Source: Saprospiraceae bacterium (GTDB taxonomy: Bacteria; Bacteroidota; Bacteroidia; Chitinophagales; Saprospiraceae). Taken from it: a stretch of 64,000 nt of DNA. Both the position numbers and the translations under genes were made by a program. Under the pieces are notes generated by a model. That model did no database searches, was not told where the DNA came from, and worked only from the letters and a program-made list of their open reading frames with translations. Numbering within the stretch: the stretch's first letter is position 1; each line of letters opens with the position of its first letter. The stretch covers positions 3,942,501-4,006,500 of the forward strand of contig JADKFX010000001.1 of the NCBI GenBank assembly GCA_016717265.1. The letters are read 5' to 3'. Shown here piece by piece: positions 19,300-29,820 of this stretch.

Positions 19300-19637
19300 T
19301 CGAATCATATCAAAGGATTCTTAAGACGTATCCCTTGAACTCTTGGTATATGAATCAACTGGATGATGATATTAAAAGTGCAGTGCTTGGAAATGCCGGA
19401 ACTGTTAGGTCCTTTAGAATCGGAACAGAAGACGCAATGTATGACGGCACGTTTCCGCCAATAGGCGGATGGAGCACGACAATGCTACAAGTGAGGAAAC
19501 AGTGTGAACTGCTATAAATTAATTCAATCAAAATGCATCCGGAATTTGATGTTGAAGATTTAATTAATCTTCTCAACCAGAAAATATATTTAAAGTTAAT
19601 GATTGACAGAAAGCCAAGTTGGCTGTTTAGCGCCAAC
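19296..19637 (+). pseudogene. Remnant of a TraG/HerA-like conjugation ATPase, C-terminal part
   Basis: One reading frame with an internal stop (TAA at 19515-19517) encodes two pieces of what looks like the C-terminus of a type IV secretion DNA-binding ATPase. The first piece has 'NQLDDDIKSAVLGNAGT' and 'SFRIGTEDA'. The second, after the stop, has 'FDVEDLINLLNQKIYLKLMI' and 'PSWLFSA'. Intact relatives have the order 'QLxxxIRxAVFGNVGTxxxFRVGxEDA ... LxNLPNYxxYLxLMIDGxxSxPFSA'. The linker is altered, and the N-terminal ATPase part is missing. It overlaps the JAB remnant by 4 nt in another frame. Confidence 0.6.
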
Positions 19638-19688
19638 TCAATAAAATTTAATTTAAAGTCTAAACTTTGGTTTATATATATAAGACTA

Positions 19689-21227
19689 TTATTCTTTTAT
19701 GAACTTATCAATCCAATAATTCCCATCTTGATCAATTATTTGAATAATAAACATACCTGGTTGTAAGTCTGGAATTGGGATTTTGATTTCTTCTTGGATT
19801 GAATTATATTGTTGAGTAAAACAAACTTTACCGTTAAGATCAATCAAACGCAATCTAATTGGTAAATTAATTTTCCTTTTGAGATCGTGAACAAATAATA
19901 TCGAACTAGCAGGATTTGGATACACCATTATTTCTGAATCTTTAAATTTATATTCATCCTCAACTGCCGTATTAAGTGGAATTGAGATAGTGCTATCACA
20001 TGGATATGGATCATCAACTCTATAATGTGGAAAATTTGTTGTAGCATGACTGTTTCGTGTCGGAAGTTTTAATCCTCGATTAATTAACATGCATTCTTTC
20101 CCTTTGAGATTTGGTTTTGTTATGACATGTAAATATTGATTTCCACCACCTGCAGTAATATACATTCTGCAGTCAGGGCCTAAGGCCATTTGCATAAAAG
20201 TAGCCGGATAAGGTGCAAAAAAATTATCAAAAATACCCACCGTGTCGATTGCTTTTGAACTATCTTGTTCCAGAAGATCAACCTGAATTACTTCAGTAGG
20301 ATTGGATACATAAACAAATCTTGAATTTGGTGAGAATCCACATCCTCCTGTAGAATTCTGAGGGAATGTAATATTATAAAGTCTATAATTTGATAATTCA
20401 CCGTTGACTCTATTAAAATCAAAAACTTGTAAACCATTAAGCATACTATAAAAAGCATAACGTTTACCATCAGGAGAAAATACACCTTGAGCACCACCAG
20501 AACCGGCCGAAATATGATTTAATCCTATTTTCTGTTTTAGTATTTTTTCTACACCAATATTAGAATATAAAAAGGTATAGAATTCATTGGTATAATTCCG
20601 GGCTGTTACTACCCACCATTTGGAAGTATCACTACTTTGTATTGCAGTTAGACCACCACCATATAAAGTATCATATAAAATAATTTTATTTTTTGAAGTT
20701 ACAATATTGTTTTTAATGTCAACCTTAGTTTCATAGATAGATTTTAAAAAAACCTTTAATCCGTTGCCAATTGTATCAAGAATTGTATGTAGAAATACTA
20801 GAGAATCTTTTTGTGTAGAAAAATTAATGAAAATTCCCGCTTGAGGAATCGGCTGATATTTAGGACAATTAATACCCCAAATTCGTCCATACCCAATAGA
20901 ATCCCCATTAGGTATTATCTCACCAAAAGCATCAGCAACAAAACAGCCATTAGACATATACAAAAGCTGACCATCTGTATCTGAGAAACTATTAGACTGA
21001 TAATTAAATTCAAATTCCCGTGCTTGTGTATAAAAACTAATCTGCTTATTCGCAAAAGACATTATTACGCCGCCAAAAAGTCTGGAACTGTCAGGAATGC
21101 CAGTGCCATATCCAAATAACTAATTATAATCATAATGTTTTTGGGCTTGCAATTCTAATGAAAACCCAAAAAGTAAAATGATAAAATATTTAAATTTTAT
21201 TTTTGTACGAAAACTTTTGTGGTCCAT
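19689..21227 (-). pseudogene. Secreted beta-propeller protein with T9SS sorting domain, interrupted by an amber codon
   Basis: The frame from ATG 21227 encodes a good signal peptide (ending 'LELQAQ'), then 'KHYDYN', a TAG at 21120-21122 (codon 36), and continues in the same frame through 'LFGYGTGIPDSS' into 476 uninterrupted codons. The continuous part holds beta-propeller-like repeats ('FSPDGKRYAFYS', 'FSPNSRFVYVSN', 'GPDCRMYITAGGG') and a type A T9SS sorting domain ending 'WIDKFIKE'. One TGG-to-TAG change would explain the break. A gene caller would start at ATG 21062 and miss the signal peptide. Either a recent pseudogene or a base-call error. Confidence 0.8.
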
Positions 21228-21917
21228 TTAGTAGAAGATTGCTTGTAATGATAAATAAATTTTCAATCATTCTTAGAAGATATTTTTACTTGAATCAAAC
21301 CATTACACTTTTGAATCTTTTCTATTGTCTTTATACCAGGTATCTTTTCATCTAATTCAATTGAACTTGAATGATAAAATTGTAGTCCTAAAAATTGATA
21401 GCCTCATTTAAGGGGAAATAGCCAAGAAAAACAATGCTTATTCTATTAGAATTTGGGGTTGGCTATTTCAGAAGATATTCCCAATCTAAAATAGTATCCA
21501 AGCCTACAAGTTATAGTTTAGCAAGAATCCTTTTAGATAATCCTTGCTTAATTCAATCTTTAGGAGGTTGACAGATTTTGGTAGCTTTTTCTTCTATCTA
21601 ACAGGCTTTTTAGCCCTTAAACAGCATTTGATAACTATGCAACGAACCCTTCAGGCTTGAATTTAATAATAAGCTAAAATATTCTTAAGATCAACCCAGT
21701 CAATTTGTATAATTTGAGGTTTTTATTAACAAATCCCCACATTACCATGCTAATCCAAGCATTTATTGAGGTCTAATTGTCTACTATTTTCTATAAACTA
21801 AAAAATAAAATCACGAGTCAATATTAAATTTCAGCAATAAGTCCGTAGGAATTGCCTTTTTAGGGCTAAATAGAGGGCTAAATTGAAAATTTGGGGCTTT
21901 TGAATTCAATTATGTAC
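21228..21917. other. About 690 bp without a gene
   Basis: AT-rich space between the broken propeller gene and the rimP promoter. On the minus strand a 45-codon open stretch (about 21263-21400) between two stops has a protein-like composition ('LQFYHSSSIELDEKIPGIKT'), but it has no start and no family I recognise. It may be another gene remnant. No RNA gene or repeat seen. Confidence 0.4.
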
Positions 21918-21925
21918 TATATTTG
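21918..21925 (+). promoter_or_regulatory. -7 promoter element of the rimP-nusA-infB operon
   Basis: TATATTTG, an exact TAnnTTTG match followed by 'CAC', lies 59 nt before the rimP ATG and directly upstream of a leader hairpin. Confidence 0.55.
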
Positions 21926-21937
21926 CACAACTTTCTA

Positions 21938-21966
21938 AAGGAGGGGACGGAAGTTCCCTCTTTTTG
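21938..21966 (+). promoter_or_regulatory. Leader hairpin upstream of rimP
   Basis: GAGGGGAC (21941-21948) pairs with GTTCCCTC (21953-21960), closed by a GGAA tetraloop and extended by A/G-T pairs to about 11 bp. TTTTT follows directly. It has the shape of an intrinsic terminator but lies within about 40 nt of the promoter and before the first gene, so it could be an attenuator or a protein-binding leader for the operon. Confidence 0.55.
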
Positions 21967-21984
21967 TTTTAAGCATATTGGGCC

Positions 21985-22455
21985 ATGTATACAGAAGAAA
22001 TTCAAAATTTATTGGCTAAAAAATTCGAGGAAGAAGGCTTTCAGGATTGTTTTTTGGTATCTATTGAGCAAAACAAGAAAAATATCCAGGTCTTTTTAGA
22101 TGCCGATAGTGGCATTAATTTTGAAAAATGCCAAAAAATAAGTCGCTATTTAGAGGCTATTTTTGACGAAAAAGCCTGGTTTGGAGAAGAATATGTTTTG
22201 GAAGTTTCCTCCCCGGGAATAAGTAGACCACTTGTATTTCCCAGGCAATTTCGAAAAAATATAGGACGAGAGTTGCAGGTCAAATTGCCAGATGGAACAG
22301 AATTTTCAGGAAATATCTTGGATGCTAATGACCAAATAGTGACCATTAGCCGGGAAGAAATCCGTAAGGAAGGTAAGAAAAAAATTCGGGAAACGATTGA
22401 AACTCAATTACCTTATAATACGATTAAAGAAGCTAAAATTGTTATAAAAATTTAA
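21985..22455 (+). CDS. rimP: Ribosome maturation factor RimP
   Basis: Needed for 30S subunit assembly. The 156-residue product has the N-terminal alpha/beta domain with 'VFLDADSGINFEKCQKISR' and the conserved 'YVLEVSSPGISRPL' near residue 72. An SH3-like C-terminal domain begins near residue 85. It is the first gene of the conserved rimP-nusA-infB operon, 5 nt before nusA. Usual length for the family. Confidence 0.95.
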   Translation: MYTEEIQNLLAKKFEEEGFQDCFLVSIEQNKKNIQVFLDADSGINFEKCQKISRYLEAIFDEKAWFGEEYVLEVSSPGISRPLVFPRQFRKNIGRELQVKLPDGTEFSGNILDANDQIVTISREEIRKEGKKKIRETIETQLPYNTIKEAKIVIKI

Positions 22456-22460
22456 GCAAG

Positions 22461-23696
22461 ATGAAACTTGTAGAAACTTTTGCCGAGTTTAAGGCCGGAA
22501 AAAATATCGACCGCCCTACCATGATGAGGGTATTGGAAGACGTATTTCGTTCCTTAATCCGAAAAAAATATGGGTCTGATGAAAACTTTAATGTAATTGT
22601 CAATACTCAAAAGGGAGACCTTGAAATCTGGCGTATTCGTAAGATTGTTCCAGATGGTGAGGTAACCGATGATTTAAAAGAAATTGCGATTTCTGAAGCC
22701 CTTTCTATTGATGAAGATTATGAAGTTGGCTTGGAATGTTACGAACAACTTGAACTAGATGATTTTGGAAGAAGAGCAATTATGGCTGCCCGACAAACCT
22801 TAGTTTCAAGAGTCATGGAACTTGAAAAGGATGATGTTTATAAGAGATATAGTGAACGGGAAGGTGAAATGGTCATTGGAGAAGTGAATCAAGTACTTAA
22901 AAAAGAATTTTTAATCATTGATGATGCGACTAACAACGAATTAATTTTACCTAAAACAGAAACTATAAAAGGAGATCATTTCAGAAAAGGGGATATCGTT
23001 CGATCTGTTATTAAAAAGGTAGAATTAAAAAATAGTTTACCCATGATTACGCTTTCAAGAACAGATAGCAATTTCTTACAGCGATTAATGGAACAAGAAG
23101 TACCAGAAATTGAAGATGGATTGATTGTGATTCGCAAAATTGTGCGAATACCAGGAGAACGTGCAAAAGTCGCTGTTGAATCTTTCGATGATCGTATTGA
23201 TCCTGTTGGAGCCTGTGTAGGTATGAAAGGAAGTAGAATTCACGGTATTGTTCGAGAATTGAGAAATGAAAATATTGACATTGTAAATTTTACAAATAAT
23301 CAAACATTATATATTCAACGTTCATTGACACCTGCAAAAATCAGCAGTATTGAATTGGACGATGCAACAAAGAAAGCAAATGTTTATTTAAAAGCGGATC
23401 AGCTTTCTTTAGCCATTGGAAAAGGGGGTGCAAATATTAAATTAGCATCTAAGTTAACAGGTTATGAAATTGATGTTTACAGAGATCAGGAAGAAGGTGA
23501 AATTGATGATGTGGATCTTGATGAATTTAATGATGAAATTGAAGATTGGGTAATTGAAGCATTCAAAAAAATTGGATGTGATACAGCTCGAAGCGTATTA
23601 AACTTAAGTGTAGAAGAATTGGTGCGCAGAACAGACTTGGAAGAAGAAACGGTGCAGGATGTTGTAAGAATATTAGAAGAAGAATTTAAAGATTGA
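22461..23696 (+). CDS. nusA: Transcription termination/antitermination protein NusA
   Basis: RNA polymerase-binding elongation factor. The 411-residue product has the N-terminal RNAP-binding domain (about 1-125), an S1 domain (about 130-200, 'GEMVIGEVNQV'), two KH domains with 'GACVGMKGSRIHGIVREL' near residue 254 and 'LAIGKGGANIKLASKL' near 320, and a short acidic C-terminal helix-hairpin-helix region. It lacks the long C-terminal repeats of E. coli NusA, as usual outside proteobacteria. Central gene of the operon. Confidence 0.96.
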   Translation: MKLVETFAEFKAGKNIDRPTMMRVLEDVFRSLIRKKYGSDENFNVIVNTQKGDLEIWRIRKIVPDGEVTDDLKEIAISEALSIDEDYEVGLECYEQLELDDFGRRAIMAARQTLVSRVMELEKDDVYKRYSEREGEMVIGEVNQVLKKEFLIIDDATNNELILPKTETIKGDHFRKGDIVRSVIKKVELKNSLPMITLSRTDSNFLQRLMEQEVPEIEDGLIVIRKIVRIPGERAKVAVESFDDRIDPVGACVGMKGSRIHGIVRELRNENIDIVNFTNNQTLYIQRSLTPAKISSIELDDATKKANVYLKADQLSLAIGKGGANIKLASKLTGYEIDVYRDQEEGEIDDVDLDEFNDEIEDWVIEAFKKIGCDTARSVLNLSVEELVRRTDLEEETVQDVVRILEEEFKD

Positions 23697-23732
23697 TTTT
23701 AATAAGAGGAGTATTCCTCGCAATTGTATTGA

Positions 23733-26474
23733 ATGAAGTTATTAGTAAAAGTAGCAACGGAATTAAATGTCGGTCTCTCTACCGTCGTTGAACATTTGCA
23801 GAAGAAAGGTTTTGAATTAGAAAACAAGCCAACTGCAAAAGTTACAGACGAAATGTATGCAGAGCTGGTTAAAGAATTTCAAGGCTCGATCAAGGAAAAA
23901 GAACAAGCGGACCAACTTCAAAAAGTGGTTACCGTAGTTGCGCCCCCAAAAGAAAAACCAAAAATTAATTTATTTGGGGAACCTGCAATTGCAACTCCTG
24001 TTGTCCCTGTTTCTCCTCCGGCAGTAACACCTGCACCTCCTGTAGAACCGGTTGAAACAATCATAAAAGAAAAACCAGAACCAAAAGAAGAAACAGTAAT
24101 TACAGCTAAAGTTGATGAAGAGCAAAAGCCTAAAATCAAAGTTGTTGGAAAAATTGATCTGGATCAACCAGAAACTAAAACTAAGCGGAAACCTAAAAAG
24201 GAAGAAGAATTACCGCCAGTTGTTGTCGAAAAGAAACCAATCGTGGTTGCAAAACCGGTAGAAGAAATAGTAGAAGAAGAAATTACCAGAATTGAAGCGC
24301 CGCAATTAAAGGGATTGAAAATATTAGGTAAAATTGATACCAATAAATTTAAAGACCCTGTAAAGAAAAAAGAGGAACCAAAAAAAGCTCCCATTCCTGC
24401 TAATGCTCCAACTCCAGCTAAAACAGCAGCTGAAATTGAAGCAGACAAAAAGAAACGTAAACGCAAACGTAAAAAAGTTAATCCTACTGAATTCCAACCA
24501 GACGATCGGAATCAAAGAAGTTTCAGACGCCCAGAAGACGCTGTAAAAGAAGTTACAAAGAAAGAAATAGAAGACCAGATTAAAGCGACTATGGCGCGCT
24601 TAAATATGGGAGGTAAAAATAAGCGGCAGAAAATTCGGAGAGATAAGCGGGAAGTAATGCGTGAGAAGGAAGAATTAAAACAATCTACAGAAGATAAATC
24701 CGTCATTCAATTAACAGAATTTGTTACCGTTTCGGAATTGGCAAGTTTAATGGATATTCCGGTTACAGATGTAATCATGACCTGTCTGAATATGGGTATT
24801 ATTGTATCCATTAACCAACGATTAGATGCAGAAGTTATTGAAATTCTTTCTGAAGAATTCGGACATAAAATTGAATTCATTAGTGCTGAAGAAATTAATG
24901 AAGATGAAGAAGTTGTTGATGATGATCCGGATGAATTAGAAGATCGCGCTCCAATTGTGACGGTGATGGGCCATGTTGATCATGGTAAAACATCCTTATT
25001 GGATTATATCCGGAAAGCAAACGTTGCTTCTGGTGAAGCAGGCGGTATTACACAGCATATTGGTGCCTATGAAGTCCTCGTGGGCAAGGATCAAAAGCGA
25101 ATTACATTTTTAGATACACCCGGTCACGAAGCGTTTACTGCAATGCGTGCGCGGGGTGCAAAAGTGACAGACGTAGCAGTAATTATTATTGCTGCAGATG
25201 ATCGTATCATGCCACAAACAAAAGAAGCAATCAGTCATGCTCAAGCTGCTAATGTTCCAATGGTATTTGCAATTAATAAAGTGGATAAAGCCGGAGCAGA
25301 TGCAGAGCGAATCAAAAATGAATTATCACAAATGAACCTTTTGGTAGAAGATTGGGGTGGCAAATACCAATCCCAGGATATTTCTGCAAAAACAGGACAG
25401 GGAATCGAACAATTATTAGAAAAAATATTATTAGAAGCGGAAGTATTAAATCTGAAAGCAAATCCTAACAAGATGGCTATAGGAACTGTAATTGAAGCTT
25501 CACTAGATAAAGGCCGGGGTTATGTAACCAAATTATTGGTACAAAATGGCACCCTTCATAATGGGGATATTATACTTGCTGGAGATTATGCCGGTAAAGT
25601 AAAAGCGATGTTTAATGAACGTGGTTTAAAACTAAAAGAAGCGGGCCCTTCGGTACCGGTTTTAGTATTAGGTCTGCAAGGTGCTCCTACCGCAGGTGAG
25701 AAATTTAAAGGAATGGTGGAAGAAGCGGAAGCCAGACTACTTGCCAGTAAACGTTCTCAAATTAATCGCGAGCAAGCAAATCGAGCTTCTAAGCGAATTT
25801 CCCTGGATGAAGTAGGACGTCGTTTAGCTCTTGGTAACTTCAAAGAATTGAAATTGATCGTAAAAGGTGATGTGGATGGTTCGGTTGAAGCATTATCTGA
25901 TAGTTTGATTAAATTATCTGTTGAATCTATAAAAGTAAGCGTCATCCATAAAGCTGTTGGACAGATCGTTGAATCTGATATTCTTCTAGCCTCTGCTTCC
26001 GATGCAATTATTATCGGCTTCCAGGTGAGACCCTCAACAAGTGCCCGTCAATTGGCTGAAAAGGAAGGAGTAGAAATTAAATTATATTCTATCATCTATG
26101 AAGCAATCGACGAAATCAAAGCTGCCATGGAAGGCATGCTGGAGCCTACAAAAGTAGAAAAAATTGTTGCTCAGGTTGAGGTTCGTGAAGTATTCAAGAT
26201 TTCTAAAATTGGAACGATTGCAGGTGGTATTGTTATAGATGGTAAGATTAGTCGAAACAATCCAATACGGGTTATCCGAAATGGTATTGTTGTATATCCA
26301 AACCGAGAAGGTGCCATGGCTGAATTAGCTTCTTTAAAACGTTTTAAAGATGATGTGAAAGATGTTAAAGAAAATATGGAATGTGGAATTTCAATAAAAA
26401 ACTTTAATGACATCAAAGTAGGCGACATTATCGAGGCGGTAGAAATCGTTGAAGTAAAACAAAAATTGGCATAG
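23733..26474 (+). CDS. infB: Translation initiation factor IF-2
   Basis: GTPase that places initiator tRNA on the 30S subunit. The 913-residue protein has an IF2_N domain at the start, a long low-complexity Lys/Glu/Pro-rich linker (about 60-320) with a basic '[10 protein letters not shown]' patch, a second IF2_N-like domain near 330-385, then the G domain. G motifs are '[11 protein letters not shown]' near residue 412, 'DTPGHEAF' and 'NKVDKAGAD', followed by the beta-barrel and C-terminal domains. Third gene of the operon, 36 nt after nusA. Confidence 0.97.
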   Translation: MKLLVKVATELNVGLSTVVEHLQKKGFELENKPTAKVTDEMYAELVKEFQGSIKEKEQADQLQKVVTVVAPPKEKPKINLFGEPAIATPVVPVSPPAVTPAPPVEPVETIIKEKPEPKEETVITAKVDEEQKPKIKVVGKIDLDQPETKTKRKPKKEEELPPVVVEKKPIVVAKPVEEIVEEEITRIEAPQLKGLKILGKIDTNKFKDPVKKKEEPKKAPIPANAPTPAKTAAEIEADKKKRKRKRKKVNPTEFQPDDRNQRSFRRPEDAVKEVTKKEIEDQIKATMARLNMGGKNKRQKIRRDKREVMREKEELKQSTEDKSVIQLTEFVTVSELASLMDIPVTDVIMTCLNMGIIVSINQRLDAEVIEILSEEFGHKIEFISAEEINEDEEVVDDDPDELEDRAPIVTVMGHVDHGKTSLLDYIRKANVASGEAGGITQHIGAYEVLVGKDQKRITFLDTPGHEAFTAMRARGAKVTDVAVIIIAADDRIMPQTKEAISHAQAANVPMVFAINKVDKAGADAERIKNELSQMNLLVEDWGGKYQSQDISAKTGQGIEQLLEKILLEAEVLNLKANPNKMAIGTVIEASLDKGRGYVTKLLVQNGTLHNGDIILAGDYAGKVKAMFNERGLKLKEAGPSVPVLVLGLQGAPTAGEKFKGMVEEAEARLLASKRSQINREQANRASKRISLDEVGRRLALGNFKELKLIVKGDVDGSVEALSDSLIKLSVESIKVSVIHKAVGQIVESDILLASASDAIIIGFQVRPSTSARQLAEKEGVEIKLYSIIYEAIDEIKAAMEGMLEPTKVEKIVAQVEVREVFKISKIGTIAGGIVIDGKISRNNPIRVIRNGIVVYPNREGAMAELASLKRFKDDVKDVKENMECGISIKNFNDIKVGDIIEAVEIVEVKQKLA

Positions 26475-26660
26475 TCATTTTAAATTTTAGTCATTTTTTT
26501 TACTTAATTTTTGTAAGGTAATTTAATATTCCTTTGGAAAGTTTTAAGGCTCATTTTAAGTAATACTCTTTTACTACGTACGTTTATAACGATTAAAGCA
26601 ATAAATGAAATTATTATTTATTCCTTTAAATATTTTTAATTTAGAAAAATTCAGCATTCT

Positions 26661-27023
26661 ATGAAATCTTTCTATTTACTTTTATTGCTAATAGGCATAA
26701 GCTGTACTCCAAAATATAAACCTTATAAAATTACAATTGAAGCAGATTATGTTGAAGTTCAATTCGGTCGATTAATGTCTAAAAATCTTTTAGATTCAAT
26801 AAGTACGGTATTAATCAGCAAAGGAATTAAATTATCATTTCCAGTAGTCCAATATGACGGAGATAAATTATCTAAACTTGAATTTGTCATCGACGATGGC
26901 GAACATATGGGTACAGCATCTACTCATTTTTTAAATAAAGGAAAATCATTTGGTTTTAAAGTTGACCGCAGAGCACAGGCAAAATCCAAATTGGTAGTGG
27001 GTGAATTTAAAAATAATGAGTAA
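26661..27023 (+). CDS. Small lipoprotein of unknown function
   Basis: A 120-residue protein with a short signal peptide and a lipobox-like end 'LIGISC' (Cys at about 15), so probably a lipoprotein. The mature part alternates strands and helices: 'LLDSISTVLISKGIKLSFPVV', 'KLEFVIDDGEHMGTASTHFL', 'KSFGFKVD'. This pattern reminds me of the small domain at the C-terminus of Bacteroidota M56 (BlaR1-like) peptidases, but that is an impression, not a demonstrated match. Stand-alone gene after infB, 186 nt away. Confidence 0.6.
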   Translation: MKSFYLLLLLIGISCTPKYKPYKITIEADYVEVQFGRLMSKNLLDSISTVLISKGIKLSFPVVQYDGDKLSKLEFVIDDGEHMGTASTHFLNKGKSFGFKVDRRAQAKSKLVVGEFKNNE

Positions 27024-27380
27024 AAAATTGAGTTCTTAAAAGGACTCTTAGAATCTAATGGTTTCTGCATAATCAGAAATTATATCTATTAAAATAAGTT
27101 TCAACGATCATTCAGGAACGTAAAATTAGAATTAATGAAAAGGAACAAAAAGTTTCCAATAATAAATTTAATGGGTCAGCTCAAAAAGCTGGGAAGCAAG
27201 AAATATCTTTTCTTTTAATCATCGGATAACCGTTCGAAATACAGCGCGTGACAAGTATTTTAATAAAATAAGCTAAGGTCACAAAAATGTTTAGGCTCAT
27301 TTTTTTGGAAGAAAAAAAAATTAGCAAAGGAATAGAAATCAATTTATTGTTATTCCTTAAATCCATATAAAAACGGGAAT
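27024..27380. other. About 360 bp without a convincing gene
   Basis: Convergent space between the small lipoprotein gene and the membrane protein gene. A 77-codon minus-strand frame crosses it (27181-27414), but it overlaps the next gene and looks like chance. No clear terminator seen. Confidence 0.4.
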
Positions 27381-27773
27381 TCAAGTATCTGATTGTAAAG
27401 GCTTCATTTTCCAATGATGATAAACCGTCAGAACGCCAATAACTATAAAAGGAATCGTTGAAATAAAAATCTTAAAATTCAGACTGATGATACCAACAAC
27501 AGACATAAAAACTAATAAAATTCCAATTCCACCAATTCCAATAAATGTTAATATTCTACCTGGTTGCTTTTGAAAAAGGGTAAATAAAAGTATCAGTTGT
27601 CCAATTAATGGAAGAATTGTAAATGGATGAATTACAGAACCTGGTGCACTGAAAATTTTTGAAACAATTTCAGCTTCCATTTGAAATAAAAAAACTTTCT
27701 GGTCCTTTCCCCATTCCAAATAACCTATCATTGAAGAAACTATCAAAAGAAGGTTTAAGATTTTACCTTTCAT
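27381..27773 (-). CDS. Hypothetical four-helix membrane protein
   Basis: A 130-residue protein with four hydrophobic segments: about 4-18, 50-66, 74-93 and 97-118. The first is followed by a soluble loop containing 'LEWGKDQKVFLFQMEAEI'. It ends in a short charged tail. No family recognised. It lies downstream of rny on the same strand (103 nt), so it could be read through from rny. The coding call rests on length, clear membrane topology and ATG start. Confidence 0.6.
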   Translation of the reverse strand: MKGKILNLLLIVSSMIGYLEWGKDQKVFLFQMEAEIVSKIFSAPGSVIHPFTILPLIGQLILLFTLFQKQPGRILTFIGIGGIGILLVFMSVVGIISLNFKIFISTIPFIVIGVLTVYHHWKMKPLQSDT

Positions 27774-27876
27774 TTTGCAAATTTAGATTATTGCTTTATC
27801 AGAAGACATTGATAATTCTGCATGTATAATAACGGCCCTGAATTTTATTCAATAAATAATTCCAATTAAATCATTT

Positions 27877-29520
27877 CTACCTTGCAAATGCAGTAGCTCG
27901 TTTTTCTCTAATCACCGTTACTTTCACTTGACCCGGATATTGCATTTCGTCTTGAATTTTCTGGGAGATCATAAATGCCAAATCATCTGCATATTGATCC
28001 GTAACCTTTTCACTTTCAACAATTACCCGAAGTTCACGACCTGCTTGTAAAGCATATGCTTTTTGCACACCTTCATAGGTCATAGCCAGTTCTTCAAGTT
28101 CTGTAATCCGTTTTAGGTAGCTTTCCAGGATTTCTCTACGGGCACCTGGTCTAGCGCCAGAAATGGCATCACAAGCTTGTACGATTGGAGAAATAATATT
28201 ATTCATTTCTATTTCATCATGATGGGCTCCAACAGCATTGATGATGATTGGATTTTCATTGTATTTCTCACATAACTTCATTCCAAATAAAGCATGTGAT
28301 AATTCAGATTCCTCTTCTGCTACTTTTCCAATGTCATGAAGTAAACCAGCACGTTTAGCCAATTTCACTTGTTTAGGATTGAGGCCTAATTCAGCTGCCA
28401 TAACGGCACAAAGATTAGCTGTTTCGGAAGAGTGTTTTAATAGATTTTGTCCATAAGAAGAACGGAAACGCATCCGTCCTACCATTTTAACAAGATATGG
28501 ATCTAAGCCATGAATGTCAAGATCGATAATGGTCCGTTCCCCGATTTCTACAATTTGCTCGTCGAGTTGTTTTTTAACTTTAGCCACTACTTCTTCAATA
28601 CGCGCTGGATGAATTCGACCATCTGCAACTAAACGTTTTAAAGAGAGTCGTGCAATCTCTCTGCGGATAGGATCAAAGCTTGAAATTACGATTGCTTCAG
28701 GGGTATCATCTACAACGATTTCAGCACCTGTAGCTGCTTCGAGGGCTCTGATATTTCTACCTTCGCGACCGATGATTTGTCCTTTAATATCGTCACTTTC
28801 AAGATTAAATACAGAAACAGAGTTTTCAATAGTGTACTCAGCGCACATCCTTTGAATTGTTTGGATAACTATTTTCTTAGCTTCCTTATTTGCATTTGTT
28901 TTTGCGTTCTCTATAACTTCCCGTTCAATAATTAAGGCGTCATTAGTAGCTTTTGCTTTTACAGCTTGCAGCAAATGTTCTTTTGCTTCAGATTCACTCA
29001 TCCGAGCGATATTTTCCAATTCTTTAATCCGCTTTTCATTTGCAGATTCCAGTTCTTCTTTTTTCTTATTGACAATTTTTAATTGGAGATCCAGATTTTC
29101 CCGAAGTGTTTTTACTTCCCCTTCCCGATTTTCGATGTCTTGTGTTTTGGTTTGAATTTCTTTTTCGAGCGCCAAAGTTTTCAATTCCCTTTCTTTAAGT
29201 TCGACAGATTGGGTAGTTTTATAACTTTCAAAATCGGATTTCAGTCTGGCAAAGTTGTCTCTGGATTCCTGAATTTTCTGTTGTTTAATGGTCTCATTTT
29301 TTTGTTCAGCTTTAGAAACAATTTTCTCCGCTTTCATTTCAGCTTCTGAGATCATTCTTTGTGAACTAACTCTGGCTTTTTCAATTTCCAGGTCACTGAT
29401 GCGGTTAATTTCTTCTAATTTCCGTTGGTTAGATCGTCTTAAGATAGCGTAAACGATAAAATAACCGACGCCCATACCGGCCATTAGGCCGCCAATAATT
29501 GCTACGAGTATATCTTGCAT
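27877..29520 (-). CDS. rny: Ribonuclease Y
   Basis: Membrane-anchored endoribonuclease that starts mRNA decay. The 547-residue product has an N-terminal transmembrane helix (about 5-27), a long coiled coil (about 30-210), a KH domain with '[21 protein letters not shown]' near 250, and an HD domain with the metal motif in '[14 protein letters not shown]' near 390 followed by 'ALFGMKLCE' and 'VGAHHDE'. About 25 residues longer than the Firmicute protein, mostly in the coiled coil. ATG 29520. Preceded by a structured noncoding stretch. Confidence 0.96.
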   Translation of the reverse strand: MQDILVAIIGGLMAGMGVGYFIVYAILRRSNQRKLEEINRISDLEIEKARVSSQRMISEAEMKAEKIVSKAEQKNETIKQQKIQESRDNFARLKSDFESYKTTQSVELKERELKTLALEKEIQTKTQDIENREGEVKTLRENLDLQLKIVNKKKEELESANEKRIKELENIARMSESEAKEHLLQAVKAKATNDALIIEREVIENAKTNANKEAKKIVIQTIQRMCAEYTIENSVSVFNLESDDIKGQIIGREGRNIRALEAATGAEIVVDDTPEAIVISSFDPIRREIARLSLKRLVADGRIHPARIEEVVAKVKKQLDEQIVEIGERTIIDLDIHGLDPYLVKMVGRMRFRSSYGQNLLKHSSETANLCAVMAAELGLNPKQVKLAKRAGLLHDIGKVAEEESELSHALFGMKLCEKYNENPIIINAVGAHHDEIEMNNIISPIVQACDAISGARPGARREILESYLKRITELEELAMTYEGVQKAYALQAGRELRVIVESEKVTDQYADDLAFMISQKIQDEMQYPGQVKVTVIREKRATAFAR

Positions 29521-29522
29521 TT

Positions 29523-29815
29523 GTTAAAAAAATTTAGCAGGTCCTGCCTGGAAGAAGAGGTGTATTTTGTCTGACATGAAGCTCCTTGAGCCTTTTTGAG
29601 GACTCTTAGGTTTTCTGGGTACCGATAGGCAAAAACAGATTTAACATGCGTTACAAAACTATATGATTTAAAGAGGAATCCTCTAAAACGTCCCTATTTC
29701 CAATCGCCACATATTCTCCGGCTAATCGTAAATTAATACGATACAGACCTTTATATATTAAAAATAAAAATTATATATCCATTGGAATCACGCTGCGTTA
29801 AGCATAGAACCCAAC
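29523..29815 (-). ncRNA. Candidate structured RNA upstream of rny (possible 6S RNA) or long leader
   Basis: About 290 nt of noncoding DNA starts just after a TATATTTG element (29821-29828, minus strand) and runs to rny. It contains several self-complementary stretches, for example AGAGGAATCCTCT (29671-29683) and AGCAGGTCCTGCT (29537-29549). In many Bacteroidota the 6S RNA gene is, as far as I remember, placed directly upstream of rny. This synteny plus the strong promoter is the only support; I cannot show the 6S fold by eye. It may simply be an rny leader. Confidence 0.3.
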
Positions 29816-29820
29816 AATTG

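Noticed and set aside
19689..21062. Propeller protein as an intact 457-residue gene from ATG 21062
   Set aside because: The same frame continues upstream to a signal peptide across one TAG, and a T9SS cargo needs that signal. The short form is a product of the nonsense codon.
27181..27414. 77-codon minus-strand frame downstream of the four-helix membrane protein
   Set aside because: Overlaps the real gene in another frame, has atypical composition and no recognisable domain.
29523..29600. SRP RNA suggested by 'CAGGTCCTGCCTGGAAGAAG'
   Set aside because: Lacks the conserved SRP loop (GGTCCGGAAGGAAGCAGCC type); only superficial similarity.
29671..29761. Stop-bounded frame reading 'INLRLAGEYVAIGNRDVLEDS' upstream of rny
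   Set aside because: Only about 35 codons, no start codon, and it lies within a likely noncoding transcript. No family match recognised.
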